A stretch of 64,000 nucleotides of DNA from Candidatus Woesearchaeota archaeon (lineage in GTDB: Archaea > Nanobdellota > Nanobdellia > Woesearchaeales > 21-14-0-10-32-9): assembly GCA_020854775.1 (NCBI GenBank), contig JAHKLZ010000025.1, positions 21,420 through 85,419 of the forward strand, read 5' to 3'. Positions 52,222 through 61,661 of this stretch are shown here, in pieces. The position numbers were made by a program, and so were the translations under genes. The notes under the pieces are model-generated. The model worked only from the letters and a program-made list of their open reading frames with translations, had not been told where the DNA came from and searched no databases. The first letter of the stretch is position 1. Each line of letters begins with the position of its first letter.

Positions 52222-53376
52222 TTATTTCAATATTTTTTTAATGTAATCAGGCAGCATTAAATCAGCCATGGCGGCATCATAACCATTAATTGGAATTTTA
52301 TCTTTTCTATCATAAGACCTCCAATGTGCTGTCCCACCAGGACCTTCATGCATATGTAATTGAACACCTGATACAGGAAAATCTCTAATTGTTAAATTAG
52401 GATTAAAACCAGATAAATTATTATCTTCATTATTTAAAAAGTTTGTTGTGTAATCAGGCATTTTTAGTTTAGGTTTGAAATTAATACCAATATTCTTCAA
52501 AACATAATCATCATTTATATAATTTAAACCAGAATAATCATTAACAGACTTCGGCTTATTCAAATCATCAAAAACACTCTTATACTTACTTAAAGGCTCA
52601 TCTTTCTCAAACAAATAATTATTCACACTAAAATTATTAACACTCTTCCAAGAATTAAGATTATTAAGAGCATCAAATCCACTTTTATTCAACAAATCAA
52701 AATCAACATTAGGCCTATAATCGCCTAAATTAAAATAATCAAACTTCTTTTCTGGTTTATCAAAATCTAAATTTAACATAGGTGTAAAATTATTAACTGA
52801 ATCTAATTGATTCACCGTATCAATGTAGCTCGGCAATTTAAATTCTGAATCAATAGATGAAGATACATCCTCTAATTTCTTAGCAAAACTAGTAAGTAAA
52901 TAATCTTCTACTTTAGGTGATTTTAATTCAGGTCCATTTTGTAAATCAAACAATTTTGTTTGTAATGAGCCTGATTGTACACCTAGAATTTTTTCATAAC
53001 TTGCAGTTTTTATTATTGTATCAAACTCTAAAGGTTTAGGTATAAAATCTGTTAAAGATTTTTTTTCAGAAACTATATCATTCCATAAAAAATCTGAATT
53101 CATACTAGCCGAAGTTTGAGGCACTACAGGATCTGGTTTGTTTAAATTAAATTGAAAATTATTTGTTACTTCCCGATAACTAGGTTCTGAAAAATTTGAA
53201 GCTATCGAACCTGATGCTCTTTCTAGTTTGTTTTTAAAAGCAGAATCTAAACTATCATGTAAGTTTTTATTTATATTATCGTAATAATCATTTCTGTGCA
53301 TTAAAGGTTGAGGATTTGTTAAACCAAAATTTGGTTGCACTTGTACGTTAATATTCGTATTAATACTCCCAGTCAT
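52222..53376 (-). CDS. Asn-rich protein with internal repeat and distinct C-terminal domain
   Basis: 384 residues, unusually rich in N, D, S, L and F. Two segments are related: ERASGSIASNFSEPSYREVT (about 53-72) and EDVSSSIDSEFKLPSYIDTV (about 168-187), each followed by a Asn-Phe-rich stretch. The last 50 residues differ: VQLHMHEGPGGTAHWRSYDR then KIPINGYDAAMADLMLPDYI. The region before it looks extended. The layout recalls long-linker proteins with a C-terminal effector, but no known toxin fold is recognised. Middle gene of the operon with a nucleotidyltransferase. Confidence 0.55.
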   Translation of the reverse strand: MTGSINTNINVQVQPNFGLTNPQPLMHRNDYYDNINKNLHDSLDSAFKNKLERASGSIASNFSEPSYREVTNNFQFNLNKPDPVVPQTSASMNSDFLWNDIVSEKKSLTDFIPKPLEFDTIIKTASYEKILGVQSGSLQTKLFDLQNGPELKSPKVEDYLLTSFAKKLEDVSSSIDSEFKLPSYIDTVNQLDSVNNFTPMLNLDFDKPEKKFDYFNLGDYRPNVDFDLLNKSGFDALNNLNSWKSVNNFSVNNYLFEKDEPLSKYKSVFDDLNKPKSVNDYSGLNYINDDYVLKNIGINFKPKLKMPDYTTNFLNNEDNNLSGFNPNLTIRDFPVSGVQLHMHEGPGGTAHWRSYDRKDKIPINGYDAAMADLMLPDYIKKILK

Positions 53377-53380
53377 TTTT

Positions 53381-54124
53381 TTACCTTTTAATTATGTTTT
53401 CAGCTTTTTTGTAATAATTAACAAAATCTCCAAAATTTTTTTGCACATCTTGTTTTTGATAATTTCTCGTTTCAAATAGTAATTCTTCAGCCTTAGATCT
53501 AGGACAATTAATTAAATCATTAAATATTATAGGCGCTTGTTTTTTTTCGTATCTTTTTGCAGAAGCATAATAACTCAAAGCGTAATTCAACTGATTTATT
53601 GCTTTATCAAAATTAGAAGATTTGATATTTGGTTCTTGTTGTTTTAAAATTGTTCTTTTTATTTCTTCAAAGTTTATATCATTATTTACTTTTTCTAATA
53701 ATAATTCATATTTTATTTGAACTATCAATTGCTCTGTTTGAATCAGACTTTCTACACTTCTTTTCTTTATATAATCTATAGCCGTACTATTTGGTTTGTT
53801 ATTTAACAAATAATTTTTTGAGTATTGTTCAATTTCTCTATTTCCTTTTATTGTGTAACCTGTAAGTATTGGTTCCGTAAAATCAATATCCCACAGCTGT
53901 ACTTTACAATACACCTCTTGCAATGATACTTGATTTATATCAAATAATTGTTTATTCCTATAATTAATTGTTTTTTCTTTAGGAGGTTTATCATATATTA
54001 TGAATAAATCTATATCTCTTGCTTTTTCAAGTTTTTTTGTAGATGAACCATATTTTAAAGCACTAAGCATAACTGAATCCTTTGAAATTATGTTTTCCCA
54101 ATCATCATTAGTTAAAACACTCAT
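53381..54124 (-). CDS. nucleotidyltransferase-fold protein, first gene of orphan operon
   Basis: 247 residues. KYGSSTKKLEKARDIDLFII gives the G-S...D-x-D signature (about 25-44), and the third acid is probably in LQLWDIDFTEP-like segment KVQLWDIDFTEP. The C-terminal half is helical (FDKAINQLNYALSYYASAKR), resembling the substrate or HEPN-like part of MNT systems. Only 4 bp before the 384-aa gene. Promoter lies in the 210-bp gap shared with lhr. Confidence 0.7.
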   Translation of the reverse strand: MSVLTNDDWENIISKDSVMLSALKYGSSTKKLEKARDIDLFIIYDKPPKEKTINYRNKQLFDINQVSLQEVYCKVQLWDIDFTEPILTGYTIKGNREIEQYSKNYLLNNKPNSTAIDYIKKRSVESLIQTEQLIVQIKYELLLEKVNNDINFEEIKRTILKQQEPNIKSSNFDKAINQLNYALSYYASAKRYEKKQAPIIFNDLINCPRSKAEELLFETRNYQKQDVQKNFGDFVNYYKKAENIIKR

Positions 54125-54338
54125 ATATCTATCCAGTTAATATGATTCGAACTTGTTAAAAAGCCTCACTCATAAAATTTCGAAAGATTTCCGAGAACAA
54201 ATAAAAGAAACCAACAAATTTCCGAGAACTCGACGAAAAGAAAAAAAAACCACTAGTCAATTCTAGGTAATGTTTTTAAAATCCTCTTAATTCCTTTATA
54301 TGTAGGAGCCTCATTCTAAAAAATCCTATTTAAAAAAA

Positions 54339-57050
54339 ATGAGCAACAAAATAATTACCCAAACAAAGAAGTACAAAGATGAAGAAATCCTAAACTTGTT
54401 CAATCCACTAATGAAGAAGTGGTGGACAAATACTTTCAAAGAATTTTCACCCCCACAAAAATATTCAATAATGAACATACATAATAGAGAAAACACGTTA
54501 GTATCAAGCCCTACGGGTTCAGGAAAAACACTGAGCGCGTTCGCCGCGATAATAAACGAGTTAACCTCTTTAATATTAAATCATAAATTAGAAGATAAAG
54601 TGTACTGCATATACATAAGTCCACTAAAAGCACTTGGTAACGACATAGAAAAAAATCTTAATGACCCTTTAAAACAAATAAATACTATATTCGAAGAAAA
54701 AACAAAAAAGAAATTAGGCATAAGAGTAGGAGTGAGAACAGGAGATACTAGCGCCGCGGACAAAGCAAAAATGCTAAGAAAACCACCTCACATATTAATT
54801 ACTACGCCTGAGTCTTTCGCGATTATGCTTACAACTACTAAGTTCAGAGAAAAATTAGCAAGCGCTGAATGGGTAATAGTAGATGAAGTTCATTCTTTAG
54901 CAGATAATAAAAGAGGAACACATCTAAGCATAAGCTTAGAAAGAATGGCCGCGACGAACGAGTTCTGCAGAATAGGATTAAGCGCCACTGTTTCCCCACT
55001 AGATGAAGTCGCAAAGTTCTTAGTTGGATACGAAGACCCTGATAAAGACATTAATAGGCCTTGCAAAATAATAGATGTTAATTACTTAAAAAAATTAGAC
55101 TTAAAAGTTCTCAGCCCAGTTAAGAGCTTAATTAATTCTTCTTTTCAAGAAATACACAATTCTACTTATAGAATAATGAACGACTTAATACAAAATCATA
55201 GAACCACTCTTATTTTTACAAATACCAGGAGCGCGACTGAACGCGTAGTTCACCAATTAAAAGATAAATATCCTGATACTTACATGAAAATAAAAGAAGT
55301 AGAAGCAGAACCAATAGAAGAAAAAGAAGATTACGAAAATGGAGACTCAGAAGAAATAAGAAAAGACACTTCTTACATAGGCGCGCATCACGGCTCATTA
55401 AGTCAAGAATTAAGATTAAACATAGAGAACCGATTAAAAAATGGAGAATTAAAAGCTGTAGTTTCTTCAACTTCCTTAGAGCTAGGAATAGACATAGGAT
55501 ACATAGACTTAGTAATACTAATGGGAAGTCCTAAGAGTGTGGCTCGCGCTTTGCAAAGAATAGGCCGATCAGGACACAAATTAGATGATGAATCAAAAGG
55601 AAGAATAGTCGCGATGGACCGAGATGACTTAGTTGAGTGTTCAGTTTTATTAAAAGCAGCTATTGATAAAAAAATAGACAAAATACAAGTTCCAAGAAAT
55701 GTTTACGACGTGTTAGCCCAACAATTATTTGGATTAGCACTAGAAGACAGAATAAAAGTAAAAGACGCATACGCAATAATAAAAAAGAGTTATTCTTACA
55801 AAGATCTTAAGCGAGAAGACTTCCAAGAAGTAATAAAGTATTTGTCAGGCGAATACGCGTCATTAGAAGATAGAAACGTTTACGCAAAGATTTGGTACGA
55901 TGAAGAAACAGGCGAAATGGGAAAAAAAGGAAAATTAGCCCGCGTACTATACATGACTAACGTAGGAACCATACCTGATGAAACAAACGTGAAAGTAAAA
56001 ATAGGAAAACAATTCATAGGAAGCATAGCCGAGCCATTCCTTGAAAGATTAAAAAGAGGAGACGTATTCGTATTAGGCGGACAAACATATGAATACAAGT
56101 ACGCACAAGGAATGACTGCTTTCGTAAGCACAAGCATAAATAGGCCTCCAACAGTTCCTAGTTGGTTCTCAGAGATGCTACCTTTAAGCTTTGACTTAGC
56201 AATGGAGATACAAAAATTTAGAAGATACCTAGAAGAACTTTTTGCGTCAAAAACAAAAAAAGAAGAAATAATGCAATTCATACACGATTATTTATACGTA
56301 GATGAATACGGCGCGGAAAGCATCTACGAATACTTATGGGAACAATACAACTATGCAGAGATACCACATGACAAAAAAATCGTGGTGGAACACTACGACG
56401 ACGCAAAAAACAAATACATAATATTCCACACATTATACGGAAGAAGAACAAACGACGTGTTAAGCAGAGCCCTAGGATTCGTAGTAAGCAAAATGACGGG
56501 TAAAGACGTAGAAATAAACATAACAGATAACGGATTCTACTTATTAGTTCCAAGAAGCAGAAACATACAAGTATCAAGAGCATTCTCAATGCTAAAAGAA
56601 GACAACTTACGAGACATAATGAAACACGCACTAGACAAAACAGAAGTACTAGGAAGAAGATTCAGACACTGCGCGGCTCGCTCATTAATGATACTAAGAA
56701 ACTACAGAGGAAGAAATAAAAGCGTATCAAGACAACAACTAAACTCCCGATTATTAATAAGCGCAGTAAAAAGAATAAGCAACGACTTCATAATATTAAG
56801 AGAAGCAAGACGCGAAGTACTAGAAGACTTAATGGACATAAAACACGCAGAACAAATACTAAAAGAAATAGAAAACCAAAAAATAGAAATAAAAGAAATC
56901 CACACAGAAATACCAAGCCCATTCGCATTCAACCTAATAAGCATGGGCTACACAGACATCATGAAAATGGAAGACAAACAAACATTCCTAAAAAACATGC
57001 ACAACCAAGTACTAGCAAAAATCAGCCTAAACAAAAATAAACAAAAATAA
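54339..57050 (+). CDS. lhr: Lhr-type large DNA helicase
   Basis: 903 residues. Superfamily 2 motifs: Q-motif region FSPPQKYSIMNIH, Walker A VSSPTGSGKTLSAF (about 55-68), DEVH box VIVDEVHSLADNKRGTHLSI (about 184-203), motif III GLSATVSP, motif IV IFTNTRSATE, motif V SSTSLELGIDIGYIDLVI and motif VI ALQRIGRSGHK. A winged helix and the Lhr C-terminal domain follow. A 3'-5' helicase implicated in archaeal DNA repair and recombination. A complete core-type Lhr. Confidence 0.93.
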   Translation: MSNKIITQTKKYKDEEILNLFNPLMKKWWTNTFKEFSPPQKYSIMNIHNRENTLVSSPTGSGKTLSAFAAIINELTSLILNHKLEDKVYCIYISPLKALGNDIEKNLNDPLKQINTIFEEKTKKKLGIRVGVRTGDTSAADKAKMLRKPPHILITTPESFAIMLTTTKFREKLASAEWVIVDEVHSLADNKRGTHLSISLERMAATNEFCRIGLSATVSPLDEVAKFLVGYEDPDKDINRPCKIIDVNYLKKLDLKVLSPVKSLINSSFQEIHNSTYRIMNDLIQNHRTTLIFTNTRSATERVVHQLKDKYPDTYMKIKEVEAEPIEEKEDYENGDSEEIRKDTSYIGAHHGSLSQELRLNIENRLKNGELKAVVSSTSLELGIDIGYIDLVILMGSPKSVARALQRIGRSGHKLDDESKGRIVAMDRDDLVECSVLLKAAIDKKIDKIQVPRNVYDVLAQQLFGLALEDRIKVKDAYAIIKKSYSYKDLKREDFQEVIKYLSGEYASLEDRNVYAKIWYDEETGEMGKKGKLARVLYMTNVGTIPDETNVKVKIGKQFIGSIAEPFLERLKRGDVFVLGGQTYEYKYAQGMTAFVSTSINRPPTVPSWFSEMLPLSFDLAMEIQKFRRYLEELFASKTKKEEIMQFIHDYLYVDEYGAESIYEYLWEQYNYAEIPHDKKIVVEHYDDAKNKYIIFHTLYGRRTNDVLSRALGFVVSKMTGKDVEINITDNGFYLLVPRSRNIQVSRAFSMLKEDNLRDIMKHALDKTEVLGRRFRHCAARSLMILRNYRGRNKSVSRQQLNSRLLISAVKRISNDFIILREARREVLEDLMDIKHAEQILKEIENQKIEIKEIHTEIPSPFAFNLISMGYTDIMKMEDKQTFLKNMHNQVLAKISLNKNKQK

Positions 57051-57126
57051 AAACTTTGATTTACACAATCTTATTTTTCTTCACGAATTTAAACGAGCCA
57101 CTCAAAAAAAAAAAAATGAATAATAA

Positions 57127-57978
57127 CTAAAAATCATCAAGAGGACTCTTAATCTTACAAAGCTCACGATTAGAAACCTTAGTATAAATCTCAGTAGTAG
57201 AAACATCGCTATGACCTAACAATTTCTGAATAAACCTAATATCTGTACCTTGTTCCAATAAATGTGTAGCAAAACTATGACGAAGCATATGCGGATGAAC
57301 CTTAACACCTATTTTTTTACCCAACTCATCAAGAACCTTCTGAACAGCCTTCTTCGTGTATTTTCCATTACGACCTTCAAAAACATAATTTGTTTTGAAT
57401 TCGTAAGTAGAATAATATTTTAACAAATCCATTTTGATAGATTCGGAAAGCAAAGTAATCCTATCCTTAGAACCCTTACCACGAACAACATTAATAATGT
57501 CACGATCAAAATCAATATTTTTACGCTTCAAATCAATCAACTCCTGCAACCTTAATCCAGAAGAATAAAGCATTTTCACCAACAACTTATGTTTAATGTT
57601 ATCCGTAGCGTTAATCAAATCCTTAATTTGCTCCTTAGACAAAACCTTCGGCAAACTCTTAGCTTTCTTTTTTATAGGAACCTCTTCCAAAGAAAAAGGT
57701 TTTTTCAAAACTTCGCGAAAAAAGAAACTAATCGAAGCGTAATGCAAACGACTGGAATTAGTAGAAACATCCAAACTAAGCAAATAATACTTAACACCCT
57801 CATTGTCAAGATTAAGTGAACTTTTGTTTTTGTTGATGAAATCTAAGAAACGCGAAACACAAAAACTGTACGTCTTAATAGTTTGAGAACTAAATCCTTT
57901 CAAGACGCAGACATCCCTAAGATCAGACAAATATTTCTTTTTTGTTTCAAAATAATCCTCGCCAAAAGTATAATTCAT
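57127..57978 (-). CDS. xerA: tyrosine recombinase, XerA-like
   Basis: 283 residues from ATG 57978. An N-terminal SAM-like domain (FSSQTIKTYSFCVSRFLDFI) and the catalytic domain with all key residues: Arg in YSSGLRLQELIDL, Lys in KGSKDRI, HPHMLRHSFATHLLEQGTDI (H-x-x-R), HSDVSTTEIYTKV (H and Tyr nucleophile). Length and composition fit the archaeal XerA that resolves chromosome dimers. Its upstream side holds a long hairpin and then the restriction island, so an element-borne integrase is also possible. Confidence 0.88.
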   Translation of the reverse strand: MNYTFGEDYFETKKKYLSDLRDVCVLKGFSSQTIKTYSFCVSRFLDFINKNKSSLNLDNEGVKYYLLSLDVSTNSSRLHYASISFFFREVLKKPFSLEEVPIKKKAKSLPKVLSKEQIKDLINATDNIKHKLLVKMLYSSGLRLQELIDLKRKNIDFDRDIINVVRGKGSKDRITLLSESIKMDLLKYYSTYEFKTNYVFEGRNGKYTKKAVQKVLDELGKKIGVKVHPHMLRHSFATHLLEQGTDIRFIQKLLGHSDVSTTEIYTKVSNRELCKIKSPLDDF

Positions 57979-58122
57979 TTTAGAACAAAAGAAAAACAAA
58001 CATCTTAAAAATGACTCTCACCAAAAATCCGGAAAAATAAAACAAAAAAAAACCCCAGAAACCGGAAAAAACGATTAAATCAAAGCTTAATTTAATTAAA
58101 ACAAAACCTTAAACAACACCCA

Positions 58123-58166
58123 CTAACATCTATTCAGCTCTACAAAGTAGACATAATAGATGTTAG
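58123..58166. repeat. 44-nt long hairpin upstream of the XerA-like gene
   Basis: CTAACATCTATT (58123-58134) and AATAGATGTTAG (58155-58166) are perfect 12-bp inverted repeats. Between them TCTAC-AAA-GTAGA extends the stem after a small internal loop. It lies about 145 bp before the recombinase start and just left of the mosaic repeat. It may be a recombination site or a terminator. The remainder of 57979-58122 is AT-rich with nothing clear. Confidence 0.65.
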
Positions 58167-58172
58167 CCAAAA

Positions 58173-58352
58173 TTTTCTTACTGCCTCCTCCGTCGGTAAA
58201 CCTACGAATCCAAAAAGATAGGTGCCTTCGTTAAATCGAGAAAGAGAAAACGGTTTTTCAATAGCAAAGCTACTAAACCTAACAATGATTTAACGACTAC
58301 ATTTCATTCCGTCCAAATTTTTACTTACTTTAAACGGACGAGAGAGGGGGCT
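58173..58352. repeat. left mosaic inverted repeat of the restriction island
   Basis: Four blocks (58173-58185, 58216-58226, 58318-58333 and 58336-58352) are perfect reverse complements, in collinear order, of blocks at 63681-63693, 63662-63672, 63642-63657 and 63590-63606 (13, 11, 16 and 17 bp). Spacing between blocks differs between the two sides. Nothing coding is seen here, so the 58000-58419 gap is taken up by this and the hairpin. Confidence 0.8.
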
Positions 58353-58419
58353 GGTGCTACGCACATATACACTCCCTACAGTCGAAAGTTAATAAACAAG
58401 GAGGTGAGGAAAACTCAAA

Positions 58420-61080
58420 TTATTTCTGAATCTTTAAATCTTCTTCCATTCTATCTCCAAAAACATTCGGATCATTCTGATTATAAAATGGCAATCCAAT
58501 TATCTTAAAATCTTTATTTTCGTAGTAACTATCTAAACCTTCTATTTTGAATTTTTTTCTCATATCTAATAAAAATTCTTCTTTCCAAGCATCTTTTTCT
58601 TTAAAGCCCTCTCCTTTTGGTTCAACAAATATCTGATACCCTACTTCTTTTTTTGTATTATTCTCTGTTAAGAATAAAATAAAATCTGGTTCAAAAACCC
58701 TACCTTTTTTAAAATCATAAAGCTTAACTTCTCGTTCATTTCTAATCAAAAATATATTTTTGTGTGTTTTAGATAATTGCCTTATTTTAGTATCCATAAA
58801 CTCTACTAAACTTTTTTCTTCAGGGGTTCCAAAGTTAGATTCAAAAACATACCAATCTTTATCCTTCAAAAATTCTTCTTGTCCTTGCTCTCTTGAACTT
58901 CCCTTCTTTATTTCTAATGTTTTTTCTCGAATAGTTTCCTTAATTTTATATTTTGGATAGAATTTATGGGATCCTTTATAAATTGATGAATTTTGTTTTA
59001 TTTCTTCTTCCAATTGATTTAATAGGCTAATAATAGCATCCAAAAAATCTTGATTAGATATGTTTTCCAAATTTTGCTTAGTTCCATTAAAATCAATCCT
59101 TAGATTTGAAAATAAATTTTTATTCTGAATAAAATCATTCATTGAATTCAATGATGGCAAGAATTCACTTAAACTTTCAAAAGTGAAAAATTTGTTTTTT
59201 GATAAAGCTTTTTTTATCAAATGTGGGCTATATTTATTTATTTCTTGTATATAAAAAGTTTTAATTTCTGTCTTAACTATGCCATTTTCTTTTTTTTCTT
59301 CAAAAGCTGTTTCTTCTTTTACTCTTCCTGTGACTAAAGAAAAGGTTATATTTTTTTTAGAAACACCTAATTCATCAATGTTGCATATTTTTGAAAAATC
59401 AACTTCATATTTGTCATTTGCATAAATGTTTCCATATTTATATAACGATTCTTGCTTAAATTTATCCTTTAATTTAAGTTTTTTCTTAACAGTATCTCCT
59501 TCATCCAACCAACCTTGGCTTTTTAGTGTTTGTGTTATTTCTGAGATATATCTTGATTTTTCTCCAGGATGACAATGATAATGAACTTCTTCTAATATTC
59601 TTAAATCATTATCTAAATCACTATCAAATTTTCTCTTATCTTTTTGCATTTCTTTAAAATTAAATGGGCAATATCTTGCACCCCTCCCGATTAATTGTGC
59701 TTCTTGAATCGTAGTTTTTCCCGGTTTTCTCTTATTGGTTCCTCCCATTGTTTGACCAGTATATAACCTTACAATATCAAATAAATTTAAAACATCCCAT
59801 CCTTCTGTTAATTTATTAACTGTGAAAATCACCCTTATATTATTACCTTCATTTTCTAAAGAATTTAAAACATCCTGCTGATTTAATATTTCAACAACAT
59901 CCTTTTCTTTTATTGTTTTTTTATCTAAATCTTCTTCGTTTGTTAGAAGACTTTTTTCTTTAGAAAAAGATTTTTTTAGAAGTGATATCAATTGATTATC
60001 TGAGATATTCTCTCTTTTGAAAAAAGAAAATATTGTCTTTATTAATTCATTATTGCTTCTATTCTCTTTAATTTTTTTAATGTCTTCGTTATTTAGATTA
60101 TTAATAATTTCTCTAAATTCGAAAAAATTGTTTTTACTTTCTTCAATTGTATTTTTCGATTTAAATAATATTACAGGTTTAAAATTTGTCAAATCTTTTA
60201 TTTTGCTTTTGATTGCTACTTGCCTTCTATATTCATTTAAAATTATTGCCTGCAATATCCTTTCCTTTTTGTTAAAATCACTTTCTAATAATTTTATCTC
60301 TTTTGAGTAACCATTTTTTCTAAATTCTTCTAAATCATAACGATATAATATTTTATCCTTATATTTATTGCGAACATATTGATTATCTATTTCTACTGTT
60401 GCAGTAAATTCTAAAAGAAGATTTCTTGAATTTTTATTTAACGCCTTAATAACGGTTCCTTCCCAGTTTTCTTTTTCTTCATCTTCCTGTGTTTTTGTGG
60501 ATACATTTAAATGATGTGCTTCATCAGCAATAAAAACCGTTTTATTATTTTCAAAATCTTCAAAAGTTAATGAATTTTCTTTTAATGTACATAAATCTCC
60601 ATGAAATTTTTGGATTGTTGTAAAGAAAATATTAATATTTTTACTAGATGTTGCTACTAAATCATTTGTTTCCTTGATTTTTACTTTTTCATTATCGACT
60701 TCAATATTTTGACCAAATAGATATTTTTCATTTAGATCATCTAAAAAATTTTTCTTTGTTTTTTCAATTATATTCTTCGAATTAACAAAAAATACAAAAT
60801 TTCTATAACCTTTTTTATAGAGGTTTAGAATTAGCCCAGCCATTATTAGGGTTTTTCCAGAACCAGTCGCCATATTAAATAAAATATGTTTCGGCCATTT
60901 TTCATCTTTTTCATAATAATAGAAAAATCTTCTAAATGCTTCTTTTTGATACTTTCTAAGATTAAACTTTGGATTAATATTTTCTCTAATCTCTTGTGGC
61001 ATTTCAGGATATTTCTCTTCCAAAATTCCTTCCTCTGACAGAATATTATATGTTTCATAGAGGACTTTATTTTCCACCAT
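58420..61080 (-). CDS. res: Type III-like restriction enzyme, Res subunit
   Basis: 886 residues from ATG 61080 (GGTGAGGAAG precedes it). SF2 helicase motifs: Walker A NMATGSGKTLIMAGL, DEAH-box IADEAHHLNVSTKTQ, LEFTATVE, VNKLTEGWDVLN and EAQLIGRGARYCPF. The C-terminus has a PD-(D/E)XK nuclease with FEPDFILFLTE and GYQIFVEPKGEG (D...E-x-K). With Mod it would track and cut unmodified DNA using ATP. It is the last gene of the island operon. Confidence 0.88.
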   Translation of the reverse strand: MVENKVLYETYNILSEEGILEEKYPEMPQEIRENINPKFNLRKYQKEAFRRFFYYYEKDEKWPKHILFNMATGSGKTLIMAGLILNLYKKGYRNFVFFVNSKNIIEKTKKNFLDDLNEKYLFGQNIEVDNEKVKIKETNDLVATSSKNINIFFTTIQKFHGDLCTLKENSLTFEDFENNKTVFIADEAHHLNVSTKTQEDEEKENWEGTVIKALNKNSRNLLLEFTATVEIDNQYVRNKYKDKILYRYDLEEFRKNGYSKEIKLLESDFNKKERILQAIILNEYRRQVAIKSKIKDLTNFKPVILFKSKNTIEESKNNFFEFREIINNLNNEDIKKIKENRSNNELIKTIFSFFKRENISDNQLISLLKKSFSKEKSLLTNEEDLDKKTIKEKDVVEILNQQDVLNSLENEGNNIRVIFTVNKLTEGWDVLNLFDIVRLYTGQTMGGTNKRKPGKTTIQEAQLIGRGARYCPFNFKEMQKDKRKFDSDLDNDLRILEEVHYHCHPGEKSRYISEITQTLKSQGWLDEGDTVKKKLKLKDKFKQESLYKYGNIYANDKYEVDFSKICNIDELGVSKKNITFSLVTGRVKEETAFEEKKENGIVKTEIKTFYIQEINKYSPHLIKKALSKNKFFTFESLSEFLPSLNSMNDFIQNKNLFSNLRIDFNGTKQNLENISNQDFLDAIISLLNQLEEEIKQNSSIYKGSHKFYPKYKIKETIREKTLEIKKGSSREQGQEEFLKDKDWYVFESNFGTPEEKSLVEFMDTKIRQLSKTHKNIFLIRNEREVKLYDFKKGRVFEPDFILFLTENNTKKEVGYQIFVEPKGEGFKEKDAWKEEFLLDMRKKFKIEGLDSYYENKDFKIIGLPFYNQNDPNVFGDRMEEDLKIQK

Positions 61081-61081
61081 C

Positions 61082-61660
61082 TTAATCTTCCTCACCAATT
61101 AATTTATTTTTCAACGAAATAAGATCATCAAGTTGTCTAATTATTACATCATACTTCGGATAGTGAACTTTTTTCCCTTTTAATACAGTTCCAGTTTCTC
61201 TAAATTCAGCAATTTTAACAAATTTTTCCTTAGTCAACCAGCCAATAAGATAAAGTCTTTTAGTATCATTTTTATTGTATAATTTTGAAAAAACATAAAT
61301 TTCGATTGGCCTTTTTATTTGATCAGATGTCACTTCACATCTCCAGTCATCTTGAGGATTATAGAATATTTCTTGCGTTTTTACATCAATTATAATATTT
61401 TTTATTAAAAAGTCCCCTTGATCTGGTGAACCGGCTATTTTTTCTCCTAAATATTCTCCCTTTATATTTTCTTCTTCACACCATTTTTTAAAAATAAATT
61501 CTCCAACATATCCTATGGCAATTTTTTCGATTCTTTCAGATTCGCTAAGCCTAATGTCTCTCTTATATTCTGTTTTAATCCTTTCTTTGGCCATCTCTAT
61601 TGCTTTATCCCACATCTCACTGTCGCATTCTACAATATATGAACCACTAATAGATGCCAT
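61082..61660 (-). CDS. PD-(D/E)XK nuclease-like protein in restriction operon
   Basis: 192 residues. IAIGYVGEFIFKKWCEEENI is an N-terminal helix with a conserved Glu. GSPDQGDFLIKNIIIDVKTQ then gives the PD...D-x-K core (P-D-x(3)-D and IDVKT). Further strands follow (EIYVFSKLYNKNDTKRLYLI; GWLTKEK). This is the fold of short restriction-like endonucleases. It is inserted between mod and res, an order not standard for Type III systems. The res ATG follows its stop by 1 bp. Confidence 0.75.
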   Translation of the reverse strand: MASISGSYIVECDSEMWDKAIEMAKERIKTEYKRDIRLSESERIEKIAIGYVGEFIFKKWCEEENIKGEYLGEKIAGSPDQGDFLIKNIIIDVKTQEIFYNPQDDWRCEVTSDQIKRPIEIYVFSKLYNKNDTKRLYLIGWLTKEKFVKIAEFRETGTVLKGKKVHYPKYDVIIRQLDDLISLKNKLIGEED

Positions 61661-61661
61661 T

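Noticed and set aside
58123..58166. Integron attC site next to an integrase
   Set aside because: The hairpin ends do not match the R/Y core consensus (GTTRRRY), only one copy was seen, and the neighbouring genes point toward the recombinase.
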